From Eunapius fragilis (lineage: Eukaryota > Porifera > Demospongiae > Spongillida > Spongillidae), in the NCBI GenBank assembly GCA_963681505.1, contig OY811977.1:8147181-8211180 (forward strand): a DNA stretch of 64,000 nucleotides, written 5' to 3'. Position 1 is the first letter of the stretch, and every line of letters starts with the position of its first letter. The notes under the pieces were generated by a model. The model made no database searches. It was not told the origin of the DNA and saw only the letters and a program-made list of their open reading frames with translations. Shown piece after piece: positions 33,722 through 46,398 of this stretch. The translations under genes and the position numbers were made by a program.

Positions 33722-35095
33722 GTTCCGGTCGAGCTTCTGAGAGGAAAGGACAGATGGACAGATCAGTGTAGACTTTGTTATGTGTATGTAATGCAAGTAC
33801 GCTCGTGCACGGGGTGAGATTGGTTACCTAGCGACTGAAACATGAACGTTGTGTTGTGTTGCATTGGACTCTTGTATTCATTGTTGTCAAGACCTTTACA
33901 CATCATTCGATAGCAAACATTTCCAAGTGCATAAACTTTATTTATGTTTCAAGGATTGAAATGCGTGGTGTTATGATATTCCTTTGCGGCATATACAGTG
34001 TGTGCACATAATGCCTGATCAGTACATAACCTTTACACTTATACATGCACCTTTACGTGCACACATTATTGCCCACTCAATGTCCACCCACCTTGTCGAG
34101 AGATCCTAGCTTAATCCATACTTCATCGTTGGGGATTTAGTTGTCATGCAAGGTGAGTCTGAAAACTATATATATAGCAAGTGATTTATAAATAATCACG
34201 CGGCAAAACTGCTGGTCATATATCAAGCCGCCGTACTGATAGTGATCCTCAGAGCTGCAGGCATACTATAGATATGCAATATATTTTTTGGTTAAATCGC
34301 GTGCATGGGATATACAGAGATATACGAAAAGTAATTCAACAGGTGCAACTATAGTGTCGGCCTAATTAAACATGCAGCCGTACTGCGCGTACACAAATAT
34401 AGAAATAATGGCTCGTATTTAACCGCGATCGAAAGGGGGGGGGGGGGGGGGGGGGATGTGTATAGCGGCAAAATTACAACACGAACCCCACTTTGCATTA
34501 TATGCCACTGAAAAATGCATTACCAAGCCGTTCTGACAAGTGGCCCATCGTTTCTTTTCTGGTTTATATAATAATTCATTCCGTGGGAAACCCTTCTGAA
34601 GGGGAGTCGCGGGATGGCAACACTAGGCAGATAGAATTCACCACCACAAAAGAGCCCTGTACGATATCCCGCCTGCCCTACAGCATGGTAGGACGGTTTA
34701 TGTGTTAGTTCTTTGCCTCCACAACAACGCAGTTTCAACTATATGAAAATTATGTGTTTTGCCAAAATGCGATAAACAAAATCTTTTGGCCTACAGTTGT
34801 TGATAATGACATGTCACAGCTAGACCGGACCTTTGGTTGTTCACATTGCTAGCTCGGATGGGGGGAATGTTTGTTAATAACCCTGTCGAAACAGCAGGAG
34901 CAGCCTCTGAGCACGCGTTAATGCAGCAATAAAAGGCAAGGGAGATTTCATCACTTGCAACAGATGTCACAGGCAAAGAAAGAAATGAATCATGAGGTCA
35001 AATGACTTCAAGAAAACAAGCTAACTTCAATACTGACATCCCTGAGTGGATGGGAAGAAACGAGCGATTCAGAGAGTAGTAAGTGGCTAGACATC
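33722..35095. other. Gene-free stretch with a 21-G tract
   Basis: No gene supported. A G run lies at 34435-34455. Confidence 0.4.
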
Positions 35096-35099
35096 CACC

Positions 35100-35970
35100 T
35101 AGCTGACTTTACTTCCAGTTTCCCACTACCATTATGACCTCTCACCATCAGAATTTCGTGATGCTTTGAATTGGCTATCAGATATCACCAACCACTATCA
35201 GCTGCCTGCTGACTGTGATAGATGTGGTGGAGAGTTTACGCTTCAGCATGCTTTGGACTGCAGCCAGAAAAGGTGGTTTGATCATCCAACGGCACGATGA
35301 GGTACGAGGTGCCTCGGGTGATCTTTGCATCCATTGCATTAGGATGTGATCAGAGTACCAATCGTCAGAGATGTCGATCCTGTGGGAGGTCTAGCTTCCT
35401 GCCTTACTACTGTAGCTGCCCTAACTGTGAGAGGAGTGTGGGCTGTCCAGACGGAGGCAGACCTTCCAACTCACCCGCATTTTGCGGGTGCACCCGCAAT
35501 TGAAAGGATTCACCCACTCACCCGCACAGCAATGCAATCACCCGCATTTGTAGAAAAGCATAAGTCTGGAATATTACATGTTTAGCCCGCTCGAACCTAA
35601 CCGGGACTTTAAGTTACTCACGTAGATTTTTTCGTTGGTTGGCTGAGGCGTTGTTTGATATTCGTGTCATGGACATTGACGCCCAGTCGTATATACTAGC
35701 CGCACTGTTCATTCTGTTATTCTATCAGTTGAAAATGAAAAGAAAAAGAAATACTTGTAGGCTGTTGAGGCTAGGCATGCATCTTTCACCCCTTATGCTA
35801 CCTTGCACATGCTCTGTCTGAAACTTTTAGCTACAAAAATAGCATTGAAGTGGGAAAAACCATGAAGTGAAGTGACTGGATGGTAAGGGCCAGAATGGCA
35901 TTCGTCAAACTTAGAAGCGACAAATCTGTGCATAAGAGGAAGTAGAGTCAAATGGAGGAGTGCTATTCAC
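35100..35970 (+). mobile_element. Reverse-transcriptase-class retroelement, 3' remnant
   Basis: Pieces of a C-terminal domain appear in order: LSPSEFRDALNWLSD, CDRCGGEFTLQHALDC, IRVPIVRDVD, VRGVWAVQTEADL, then ALFDIRVMDIDAQSY and, near 35825-35970, ALKWEKP and the pattern ATNLCIRGSRVKWRS. This series is common after the reverse transcriptase of repetitive retroelements in corals, hydra and sponges. The copy is clearly broken and holds a non-homologous segment around 35475-35640 (repeats of CACCCGCA). Whether the family is LINE or DIRS-like is unresolved. Confidence 0.7.
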
Positions 35971-36112
35971 ATAGATGATGGGGCTGTTTACTCACAGCCA
36001 TTTAGAATTTGTTTGTGTGTGCATGTGCTCAAGTATGTTATTTGTCTATCAGTTTTTTTCTGTTTGTTTGTCTTCTTTTATTTACTCGTTACATCATTAT
36101 TAAAAATTCCAG

Positions 36113-36180
36113 ATTATGATATTTTACTCATATCGCGATATAGACGATATGGGCAAAATTCTATATCGTGGCAGCATTGG
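36113..36180. repeat. Relic of the TATCGCG-ended repeat family
   Basis: CATATCGCGATATAGACGATATGG followed by TATATCGTGGCAGCATTGG resembles 58250-58320 and the end at 60230-60258, so it is probably a worn terminus of the same element. Confidence 0.5.
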
Positions 36181-36524
36181 TGATCCCTCTGCTTTGGATT
36201 TCCATTACCATGCACTGTACTAACAGGGAAGGTGGTACTTTTGATCCATTAATGAAATCGTACCGTGCAGCAAGAATGTTTACTAGCCATATATCCAACC
36301 AGTTGTAGATACTATAAGTCGGCATGGAATGGAAACGTATTAAATCCACAGCAGCTAGAAACAAGAAGAGTATACACTCAGTAGCTGGGAGGCAGACTGT
36401 TGCCCGTGTAGTGGCACAAGCAATCTGTCAAGGCAGGTACCCACATCAGAATAATCAATGATTTTGGAATTCTTTACTCTCTAATCAATAACTCCCCATG
36501 GTATGGTGATGCGAACTGCCGCCC

Positions 36525-36815
36525 CATCATATCATATATATATATATGGGACAGTGTCCAGCTAAATCACCCTTATGGTACATTTTCAAAATTTCCAGAA
36601 CAAGCAAAAGAAAAGTAACGCTCGCATTGAAATGTATGGCTAATTATAAATTCAGTGCCTAATAACTTTGTGATGGATAGTCCGATTTAGGATGCGTAAG
36701 GACCATTTGACAGAAGCTCATGGGTGTTCAAGGAAAATCAAAAAATTTGAAACTTGAAAAACTAGCCAGAAGGGTGATTCTGCTAAACACCGTCCCATAT
36801 ATATAATATAATACA
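36525..36815. mobile_element. MITE with about 35-bp inverted ends and TA-rich flanks
   Basis: The left TATATATGGGACAGTGTCCAGC..AATCACCCTT and the right AGGGTGATTCTGCTAAACACCGTCCCATATATA are inverted copies. Flanking TA repeats would fit a TA-targeting (Tc1/mariner-like) non-autonomous element. No ORF. Confidence 0.75.
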
Positions 36816-38415
36816 TAATTATGTATATAGGTAGTGATTTGTTATAGAGTAAAGACTGAGTTCTAAAATGCATGTATTATCCCTTTCAGAACCTACTGCA
36901 CCTCGGAGCAAAGCACATACTCAAAACCCGGATGATAGAGTAGGTTGCCATGGAAGTTTTTGAAAGGAGCCAGACGCCATGGATACCGCTGGTATACTTT
37001 TTTAATATACTGTATAATTTTTTATCGTTTGGTGAACATGTTACCACCAAATTCACTTCCTCGACTTAATCTCCATGCATTGTTATGACCAGATGCAAGT
37101 CAGTTACTTATGGTCATCCGGAGCTGGCCTTCCATTTTGTTCTGATGTACAAGTCCGCTACGTCATATACCTTCATTTCAGTTCGCACGCATGCAAACGT
37201 TACTTGCATGTGTCTTTTAGGCAACACTTGTCTTGTTTGCCGGGACAATGCTGGCAACACAGTTTAGACTGCATTTAATTGACATAAACCTGTGTTGATA
37301 CGTTGACACTTGTATGTGTTTCTTTATATCATCCTTTTTTGTCCGTCTTTGCAGTGTCTTCGCGGTTAATGATCCGTAGCCAATATATACGTTGGCACCC
37401 ACGTACACATATCTGTGCATAGTTCTAGATCTCCATCTCCTCCTCTTCCATGCACCTAACTCCAGTAGCTTTTGCTATGTTAGGAGAGGCTGAGCATTCC
37501 TTGCTGCCCCAAGTTATCGTTTCAACTGTGCAGCTAACCTATGCAATTAATTGTTAGCTGCCAAATGCTCAGTAAATATAACTGTTCGGATCGAACCACA
37601 GGGATAGCCCCCCCCCCCCCACCCCCCCCCCCCCCCCCCCCCCCCATCTTCCCCTTTCTATTATATTACTGTACCAACTCATTTTCCTTTTACATGTATT
37701 GCAGTAGCAAACTTAAGGATAAGTCAATTGGACCAGGTTGTTTTGGGCTTAGTTTAGTCTAAAACTACCTTTGAAAACGACCAGTTGCCTTAAACTTAAT
37801 TGTGCTGAACACATGCATGCGAAAAACAAGATATGGGGGAAAAAAAAAGAAAAGAAAAGAAAACGAGCTGTTACAGGAATTCAGTACGGTACATGGTATT
37901 TATAATTATTCTCCAAACGTTTCTGGAACTTCTTATAGTACTACCCCCCCCCCCCCCCCCCTCCCACCCCCCCCCCCCCCCCTCAACTCCCCAGTAAGGA
38001 ATAGCGTCAACAACACCCTGTACTACTATGTATTTTGATCACTGCCCGTTTTTATGGCTAGCCTCAAAATCGAATTGCCCTATACATAACAGAATATGCC
38101 TCACTGTAATATGAAATGAAAAGACATATATTTTTAGCTAGTAATACAGAAACGTTGTCCAATCATCTTTAATCCGCGGCCGAAGAATAATAGCTGAACG
38201 AAGGCGGAGTGCAGGTTCGACTAATTAAAAATGTGAGGCTGAATGTGTACGACGACAAGCAATACCATTCTATCCAACGTCAAACTTCTAGGCTGATAAA
38301 CTTTTCCATGTGTGTGTGAGTGCGTGTAACTTGCGTGTGTGTGCGTATGTTAGTGGTCATGCTCGATATGATCTATTGCTTACATAATTAACTGGTACCT
38401 ATCTCCCCAACAACT

Positions 38416-38451
<36 letters not shown>

Positions 38452-38800
38452 ACACACTCACATGTACACACAGCGAACCGACAACATTTTTGGCATAGTT
38501 GTGTTCTGCCAGATATCAAAGACTCACAAAAAAACACGCAAAGACGCACCAAGTGGATACTATTAAGAAACACATGCAAGTGTCATTGCATCAAACACGT
38601 CTGTGTTGTCTTAAGTTGTGTTGCTAGGCAACATGCGTAACATATATTGGCATCCTCATCAATGTACACAGATCTCAATTGTCTCTACTGTGTGCCAAAT
38701 TTCTTACCGGTAAGTTGAAGTGTAAGTGACCTCTCCCATCACACACACACTATCTCAGCTGCATCAGGAGACACAATACATCCCATATATGGGCAGTACC
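36816..38800. other. Gene-free stretch with poly-C and CA repeats
   Basis: C runs at 37608-37645 (one A within) and 37944-37982 (with T and A breaks), and a CA dinucleotide array at about 38419-38451. No gene supported. Confidence 0.5.
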
Positions 38801-38813
38801 TCATCTCTTGGCT

Positions 38814-38822
38814 CTATATAAT
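38814..38822 (+). promoter_or_regulatory. TATA box of the CUB gene
   Basis: CTATATAAT about 51 bp before ATG 38873. A good TATA match in an otherwise ordinary context. Confidence 0.6.
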
Positions 38823-38872
38823 ACGTCTGCCTCCTAAAGTCATTTTTGGCTGCCATTGTGGTTAGGTTTGGC

Positions 38873-41800
38873 ATGACAAAAGGTGGCTTGCTTCAGCTTG
38901 TGCTCTTTGTGCTGGCCGTTGCTAGCCAGCAGCTGCCCCAGTGCCTGAAGACATTCACCAGGACACCAAGAGAACCTATGGACCTCAGCTCATCTACGCT
39001 GACCTGCCGCCATCTTCGCAACAGAAGTGCCATACCCGTGCCCCCACCAAAGTAAGCTGCCTCATCATGCAAGGGGTGTGGGTATGAAGCCAGTCAGGTT
39101 GGGCTCAGGGAGTGTTGGTGTGTGTTCATAATAGCTATGAATCATGTTCGTCTGTTGTAATCATAATTCCCTCAGCTATCGTGCGTGCTTCAGAACGTGC
39201 ATCAGGACATTTCAGAATGGGACACAGCTCTGTGAAGCGGATGATCCAACAGCAGGAGTGAACGTTGAACCCCTGACCCTCACATACCCCTCAGACCCTG
39301 CCCTCAGTGGGATGTACTTCACCACCACACTAACCTCTCCTGGATTCTTTACCAACAAGCAATACAGAAACAGTGCAATCTGCAGGTAGTGTGTGTGTGT
39401 ATGTGTGTGCATCTGTGTGTGTGTATCTGTGTGTGTGTATCTGTGTGTGTGTGTGTGAATTGTGCACATATGTGTTTATGTGTTCACAATGGCATCAGCC
39501 TCTGTAGACAATATCTTACCAATGTATTGTATATCGTTGGTAAGAGTATGTCTTTTTCAGAGTGTGATAATTTCATCATCATCTTCATAATGATGATGTA
39601 GCTTTATTGCCTTGGGCTGCTTTCCCACAATTCTTATTGTCATTAAGAAATGCTTTTTCTTCATGACTATGATATTACAAATCTAAAAAAAAAAACCCAC
39701 CCAAACAACTCACATTGGGACCATGGCAAAACCTGCAGCCACCAGCTGACTGCTCTGCTCACACCCACATGCATGAGGCCATTGCCTAATTGTGCTCCAT
39801 TCTCCCCACCGTTGCCTAGATACCACGTCCAGTGTGACCCAGGACAGCTGCTCCACTTCCTCATCTCCTCCTTCTCCACTGAGAGCCGTTACAGGTCGAC
39901 GTGTCTGGACAGCATCACCTTTGACCGCTCGGCCTATGGTACCAGGAAGGTGGTGTGTGGTAGTGAGGAGGACATAGGGGCTGATGTGGAAGACTTTAAC
40001 AGTGACCGCCTGCTCGTGGAGTTCTGCTCTAACAGGGTGGTCCAAGATCGTGGCTTCTATGTTGCCGTCACCTGTGTAAGGCCAGAGTTCTACAACCAGT
40101 CGTTCAGTATCCCAGCACCCCCACTGCAAGGTTTTGGCTTCAATAAAAGGAGATCAGTGAATGTAGCCCCACCTCCTCCTCCTCCCCCTCCTTTTCTTTC
40201 CTTTCCGGTGTTTTCTGATAGTCCATTACAAGTAGGTGATGGTGTACGTGTGTGTGTTTGTGTGGAGTTGTATGCATTTGTGGGTTTTTTTTCACAGTGT
40301 AGTCTGTGAGTGTGACTGGACTTATGTGGGATGAATGTGGTGTTCAGGGCTGATATGTAGCAGAAACAGAATGGACTGGCTTATCTATTGTTAGTGTTAG
40401 TCAATTCATGTAGTGGTCATAAACATGCAGTGATGGGATAAGGGGTAGGAGGAGGGGCAGGGTAAGGTACATACAGCACACACTAGCAGTACGCACAATC
40501 CTTGCATACGCAATGTGATGATGTTCATTAATAACTTGCCATACAAATAATAACTGCATAACTACCATTATCAAATAAAGATGTGTGATAATCAGAATAC
40601 ATGATCACAGCTGTACAGCTTCATGCTATGACCACTGCATGCTATAACCTAACATAGTGGTCCATAGCATGTAGAGGTCATACGTTAGGACCACTAAATG
40701 CTTTGAAACATATGACCACTACATGTCATGACCACCATCCCTCCCCCACCCTGCCATCATTCCCTCTACCAACGTTCCTTTTCTCCTCTCGCCTCAACCC
40801 TACCACCCTCCCTTCCCCTCTCCCTCTCCACCCTCCTCCACTCCACCCTCCCCTCTCCAACTTCCCCCTCTACACCCACCCCTATCCATCTCCCCTCTCC
40901 ACCATCCCCTCTCCTGTCCCCTCTTCACCCTCCCCCTTTCCACCCTCCCCTCCTCACACTACCATTACCTTCTTTTCCTGCTCTCCCTCCCCTCCTGATA
41001 ACATCCTACCCTTCGCTCCCATGCCAACCCTCCCTCCTCTGATTTTATTACCTCTTCTCCCTCTCCCTCCCCATCCCCTCTCCGTCCACCCCACCCCTCT
41101 CCCTTCCCCCTACCCCTTTCCCTTCACCCCATCCCCTCTCCCTTCACCACCCATCTCCCTTCACGCACCCCCTTTCCCTTCACCACCCACTCTCCCTTCA
41201 CCCACCCCTTTCCCTTCACCACCCACTCTCCCTTCACCCACCCCCTCTCCCTCCACTCCATCCCCTCTCTCTTCACCCCATCCCCTCTCCCTCCAACCAG
41301 AATCACATACCCACCAGTGTCTTTGGGGCTCGCAGTAAGAAGTCCTTCAGAGTGGTCACCATCACCATACCAGCTGGTGGCATTCTGCTCTACAACCTCA
41401 GAACTGTTAGGGTCTGCCAGGGAAACTATTCCATTTACAGGTTTGAAGGCATTGAGACTCTCCAGGTGTACAACAGGGCAGAGGGATACCTCGCCTTCTA
41501 TGAGACTGCTGGGACCAGGCAATTCCCAGGATTAGGTAGGGTGGCAATTTTTTTGGATCACCAGTTAGTCAACATCCTGTAGTCCTGCACTCCATGCACA
41601 CATATATGTCCTTTATCCTCAGTGTATCCAACCCCTTACTCTTGCCTCGTACCTGGAAACTGCCAATGGCCTAGTCCCCATACCTTTCTTATTAGTACCG
41701 CTTTTCTAACTGTTTTGTTTCAATCTTATCTCCCTTCCCCTCCCTCTCTTCCCCTCTCTCCTCCACTCTCTCCTACTCCCTCTCTCTACTCTCTCCCTTC

Positions 41801-42832
41801 TCCCTCTCACCACTCTCTCCCTACTCCCTCTCACCTACCTTTCTTCCACTCACATCTCTAGCCCAACTCTTTGTAGGGTATGACATCATTCAGCTCATCC
41901 AATATGGAGTAGAGAACCAGGTGAGCAACACTACTATGGAAGTGGGCGTGGTCATTACCACTAGTGAGGTGGTGAGTATGGTACAAAAGAAGTTTTAGCT
42001 TTTGACCAATTCTTTACCTTGCAATTGAAAGCTGTAGTCATTACTAGTCAAGCAACCAAGCCTCTTCCCACTAGTGGTACTCACCACACCCACAACCTCA
42101 TTGTCAGGCCCCACTTACAGGCCACATTCTTGATGGCTAACCTTTTACTAAAAGTTGGCTAGAAAAGCGTATTGAACCGAAACATTTTTAAAAATTGTTA
42201 TCGGTGTAGGCTAAAATTAAATTAGTTAAAAACTGTTCAATACTCACCCAATTCACTGTTTTGTTTCAGTTTCGCCTTACAATAAATGACCAAGAGGGGC
42301 TTCGCTTATTGTATCAGGAGCTCTACCGGCTTGGGGTCTTCCAGAACGAAGACTTTGATATAGGCGATCCAGATGATCCAGATATGCCTAGTAAGCAACG
42401 GTGTATGTATGGGCATTGGTTGGCTGCCTATGGGATACATTTACTGTTGTGCTTTCGTTGAAATTCAGCCACAACTATCATGGCAGTGAAAAGGACCTTA
42501 GAAAATTGTTTTTTCAAGTATTTTCTAGGAAAAACCTGTGTCCTCTACAATTCTTTCTTACACACTGGAAATTAGTCTGTCCAACAGAGGCCTGAATTTG
42601 TAATTGCAGGCACATTTTAATTGCACGTGTCAGCTTTGAAGTTCCTTCCTGGAAAATTTTTACAATATGTGCTAGGTCCCACGACTCCATATATTTTATC
42701 ATTTTTGTCTTCATTTTGATGTATGTACTACGTAATGCTGTCCTTTTTTCATGTATGTCAAAAATAAATTTGCATTTTTAATAAACATTTTCCTTCACTT
42801 TCAGGTGTTACAAAACAACGTAAGGGTTCTTC

Positions 42833-42864
<32 letters not shown>

Positions 42865-43173
42865 CATGTATGTATGTGTGTGTCTGTGTATGTGTGTGTT
42901 GTGTGTGCTAGTGTGTATGTGTGTGCTTGTGTGTATGTGTGCGCATGAAATACCACTGCCCTGCTCTTGGTATGACTAGTTCACTCTCTCATCACACACA
43001 CACACTCACACACACTCACACACACACACTCACACACAGCTCCATCAAACCTCAACTACACACAGCTGGCATACACCTACTCCCAGTCCAGTAATGGTGT
43101 ACTGCGAGCAGCTGCCTGCCTGTACAGGGAGAAGGTTCTCCAAAGACCCTGCACATCACTACCTCATGCTTGA
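38873..43173 (+). CDS. Secreted CUB-domain protein, seven exons, about 397 aa
   Basis: Exons with matching phases: 38873-39051, 39176-39385, 39820-40075, 41301-41535, 41862-41920, 42270-42390, 43040-43173. The N-terminus MTKGGLLQLVLFVLAVASQQ is a signal peptide. Exon 3 gives a CUB-like stretch: YHVQCDPGQLLHFLISSFS, CLDSITFD, VVCGS, LLVEFCSN, GFYVAVTC, with paired cysteines as in extracellular CUB domains. Exons 2 and 4-7 (PTSVFGARSKKSFRVVTI, FVGYDIIQLIQYGVENQ, LRAAACLYREKVLQRPC) are not recognised. It ends with TGA in exon 7. An ATG-less extension to 38846 was rejected. Likely an extracellular adhesion or matrix protein; partner unknown. Confidence 0.8.
40735..41295 (+). repeat. Polypyrimidine tract of about 560 bp in intron 3 of the CUB gene
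   Basis: Almost pure C/T, with tandem TTCACC(A/C)CCC..CTCTCCC units in the second half (41100-41290). A similar shorter tract lies in intron 4 (41725-41855). Intron phase is unaffected. Confidence 0.85.
42833..43039. repeat. GT and CA dinucleotide repeats in intron 6 of the CUB gene
   Basis: A GT-rich array at 42833-42945 and CACA arrays at 42990-43039. The last array ends at the CACACAG acceptor of exon 7. Confidence 0.85.
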
Positions 43174-43439
43174 AGAGATCAGCCAGTCATGCCCAACTGC
43201 CCTTACCTTACCTCCTCCACTAACCTTACCTCCTCCCCACACCTTACACTCTCCATACCTTCTCACTTTTTAACAAAGCCCTGCTTTAGTTTTTTTTATA
43301 TTAATTAATTTTATTATACGTATATGTGTGTATGGACTTGTATGTGCATTTCATGTGAAGTTGGGCATGAGTACCACACCAAATGAAATAATGTGATATC
43401 TCCAAGCATTGGTGTGCCTCACCAGTCCTTACATGTGGT

Positions 43440-43445
43440 AATAAA
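43440..43445 (+). terminator. AATAAA poly-A signal of the CUB gene
   Basis: Canonical hexamer about 270 bp after the stop codon. Confidence 0.55.
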
Positions 43446-43449
43446 ATCA

Positions 43450-44039
43450 TGGGCTAGTTATTAATGCTGTGAGGCAGTGCTGATGGTGCTGTGTTATATA
43501 TATTTCAACCACTTCTTTTATAAGGTAATAGAGTTATAATGGATTATATATAATTAGTGTGAGGCTTTAACCATGGCAGGATTATTAAATGTATTATTAT
43601 TAAATAAATTAAAAGTTCTCGATAAGGTTGTATACATGAGACGCCCGCTTTTGAAGGTTCAGCATTGTACCGAAACGGGAGTCTCTAACTCGTCGACCGT
43701 CTCGATTGTGGAGGTATTCGTCAGTTTAGCTCTCCTCTTTTTTTGACGTGAAGGCATATTGACAAAAACTACTTCGCTAGCGACAAAATAAAAAAACTGC
43801 GATCAAATGAAATTCCCACCTGTTATTATAACGCTGCACAATTCTAATTATACGTGAATGTTGCCATGGGAACGCTCCATTTAGCACCTCAATACGTAAT
43901 GATTACGTATGTCAGTTTCATATACAGATACCTGAAGATGTCCTTCCAGAAGATTCCAAAGCGATTGGTATAATTTGCGCTCTTTAAAACCATTCCTATC
44001 CGGAGTTATACTAACCCGAGAATTAGAAGACGACGACGA

Positions 44040-44072
<33 letters not shown>

Positions 44073-45937
44073 AGAAGTATGGCCTGGGGACGAGGAATAT
44101 TTTGTTCTCTAAATTAAAGCAAGCAGTTATAACACTGGAACAAAACATTAAAATGACCGTCTTTGCCTTCTGGTTCGATAGCAACAAAGAGCTACACTAT
44201 CCTTTTCTTGGTACGCGTTTTTAAAATGATATTCACGACCCGGGTCAGGAACTACTATCGTAGTTCCTGATTGTGAATATGGTGCCCAGACCTACTTCAC
44301 AGCTCCAGTTTGCATGGGTAACGACGAGAAAACTCTTCAACCACAGCATCTGGATTCAGGGTGCCAATGGTTTACCATAAACGTGTTATGGGAATGCTTA
44401 ACCCTAAAGTTACTAGGGTCACACCGCAAAATAGGTGGCCTACACCCCCTTTGTATTTGCTGTGGCATGTGTCAGCGTACTGCTTTCATGTGTGCACACA
44501 TGCGTGTTGTTTGGAGAGCACACTTCGTGTGCATTGGTGTTTGTGTAGTGTACTTGTAGAAATTTTAATTGAATTGCAACTATACATCTGTATTAAGTCA
44601 AAGAGCAGCAATCAAAAATGAACTGTTCCTAAGCACTTAGCATCATTCAAAGTGTGTTTAGTAATCAATAGCTGCCTATCAGTTTGGCATCCATGATACC
44701 TAAGGAGAAGAATTAAATGTTAAAAGTGATATTATTATATGCACTGAAAATGCAAAAGAAAATTTTATTTTAGAGCATCAGCTCCACATGCCCTAATTAA
44801 AATAATACGGTGGATAAGTTAAATAACCCAATCCATGATGGCGAAAGAGGTAAAGTTAGTAGAGTGGGTGGAGCATCACCGCTCGAGATAGGGCATCTAA
44901 TCATCTGTTATGGAACACCAAATGACTCAAACAATGTCATTTGATCGAAGCTAATAATATTTCCATACAGATAGGGGGGAAGGGGAATAAGATACAGATA
45001 ACATTCGATCATATAAACATTGCAACCCATCCATAGACAGCCATCTAAAGTGCATCTAAATATTATCAGATATCGGTTGAAGATTGAATTGGCAAATTAT
45101 AGTTCCCTTTCGCTGGCCAGGATGAATCCCTGGATATAATTTCACTACCGACAGTTCTACCCATCAAGTGGCGGGACATACTGTACTCATAAACTGAGAA
45201 TTTGAAACTGTATAGACCTTGTTGAGAGGGTCAAGATCAGAGCTCCAACATGAACATTCCATTTCGCCTTAATTTGCTGTCATGTAAAATTCTCTTAAAT
45301 TTGTTCTTCTTGCAAAGGCCAAGTGCTCTTTGAATTTAAAACAAATGCCATGGACATTGCTGGACATGCAGATATCCACAATAACTATTGTGGTATAATA
45401 AACTGGGGTGGTGTGTGTGGGTGTGGGAAGACACATGAAGCAAAGAATTCACCACGTAGCTAGATCAACGACTTGGCAGCACTATGTAAGTCACGCGCTT
45501 AGTTACTCCAACCCCCTCGATCGGTTAACCACCACATGCAACATTTCACTATTCATCAGGATTCATGCAATGTACTTTTGCATGGAGCATTAAGTTATTA
45601 ATTATGAACAAACTTATACATACTAGTTTTGTAAGGAATGCCGCTTTTTAATTCCTGAATGGAACACACCTTTTATCGAGCATAGGCCATAGTGATAGAA
45701 AGACGAATGAAAGAGTTAGTATGCTACTTACGGCTACCGTTGGAGATCCGTTTGTAGTTTTTTTTCAAACACAAAGCATAGCTCTGTTCAGAAGGCTATG
45801 TTTTACAAAAAAAAAGTCTAGACAAAGTTTAACCAGGTAATATGAAGGTGAATTATTCATTATCGGTATTGATCCAATTGAGCAAAATTAGCATACAATG
45901 AGCCTGATGCGAACATACACTGATCAGATATTTTGCA
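43450..45937. other. Gene-free stretch with a MITE piece, (GAC)n and a palindrome
   Basis: 43955-44112 resembles one arm of the family B foldback (ATTCCTATCC..GTTATAC, GGGGACGAGG, TTTTGTTCTC). A GAC triplet array is at 44028-44071. A palindrome with arms ATATTCAC..CAGGAACTAC lies at 44229-44280. No gene supported. Confidence 0.5.
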
Positions 45938-46091
45938 CATTTCTAGGGCATATGTTGTTTATGTGCTAAATATAGGACTATTACATTTTCCCTTCTGATA
46001 AGACCTTGTTTTCCTTGCTTTTTACATCACTATTGCCTTCAAATCCTAATATACCACCATCTTTCTCATAGAGAATGTTTTTTTTACTTGT
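45938..46091. mobile_element. Foldback MITE, family H, copy 2 (one arm)
   Basis: Matches the loop and right arm of copies 3 and 4: ATGTGCTAAATATAGGACTA, TTCTGATAAGACCTTGTTTTCC, CTTGCTTTTTACATCACTA and the ACTTGT end. The left arm is missing. Confidence 0.8.
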
Positions 46092-46398
46092 TTCATTGAT
46101 TTTTGTTCACACACAAATCACTGAAATCATATTGCATCACTGCTCCCTTCCCCCCCAGCACGTAGAGAGTGATTTAATCCGTAAGTCTAGGCGTCCATGG
46201 ATCTGGGTACCAAGATATCTAATTATACGTCATACGCAGACCGTATAGTTGATTGTTAAATCATTTGCTACTGCTTCTGTAGTTTTCTGGTTTGGTATCG
46301 ACAATTCTAAACTTGTCAAGATTCTGCCGTAATGATGCGAGTAGCGTTCAGAAATCAACAATACAATTACCAAAATATCCATGAATTATTTGATCATA

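Noticed and set aside
39710-40129. 139-residue minus-strand ORF
   Set aside because: It is antisense to CUB exon 3, which has correct phases and cysteine pattern on the plus strand.
40703-41338. 211-residue Pro/Ser/Leu-rich ORF
   Set aside because: It is a by-product of the polypyrimidine intron tract lying between two good CUB-gene exons.
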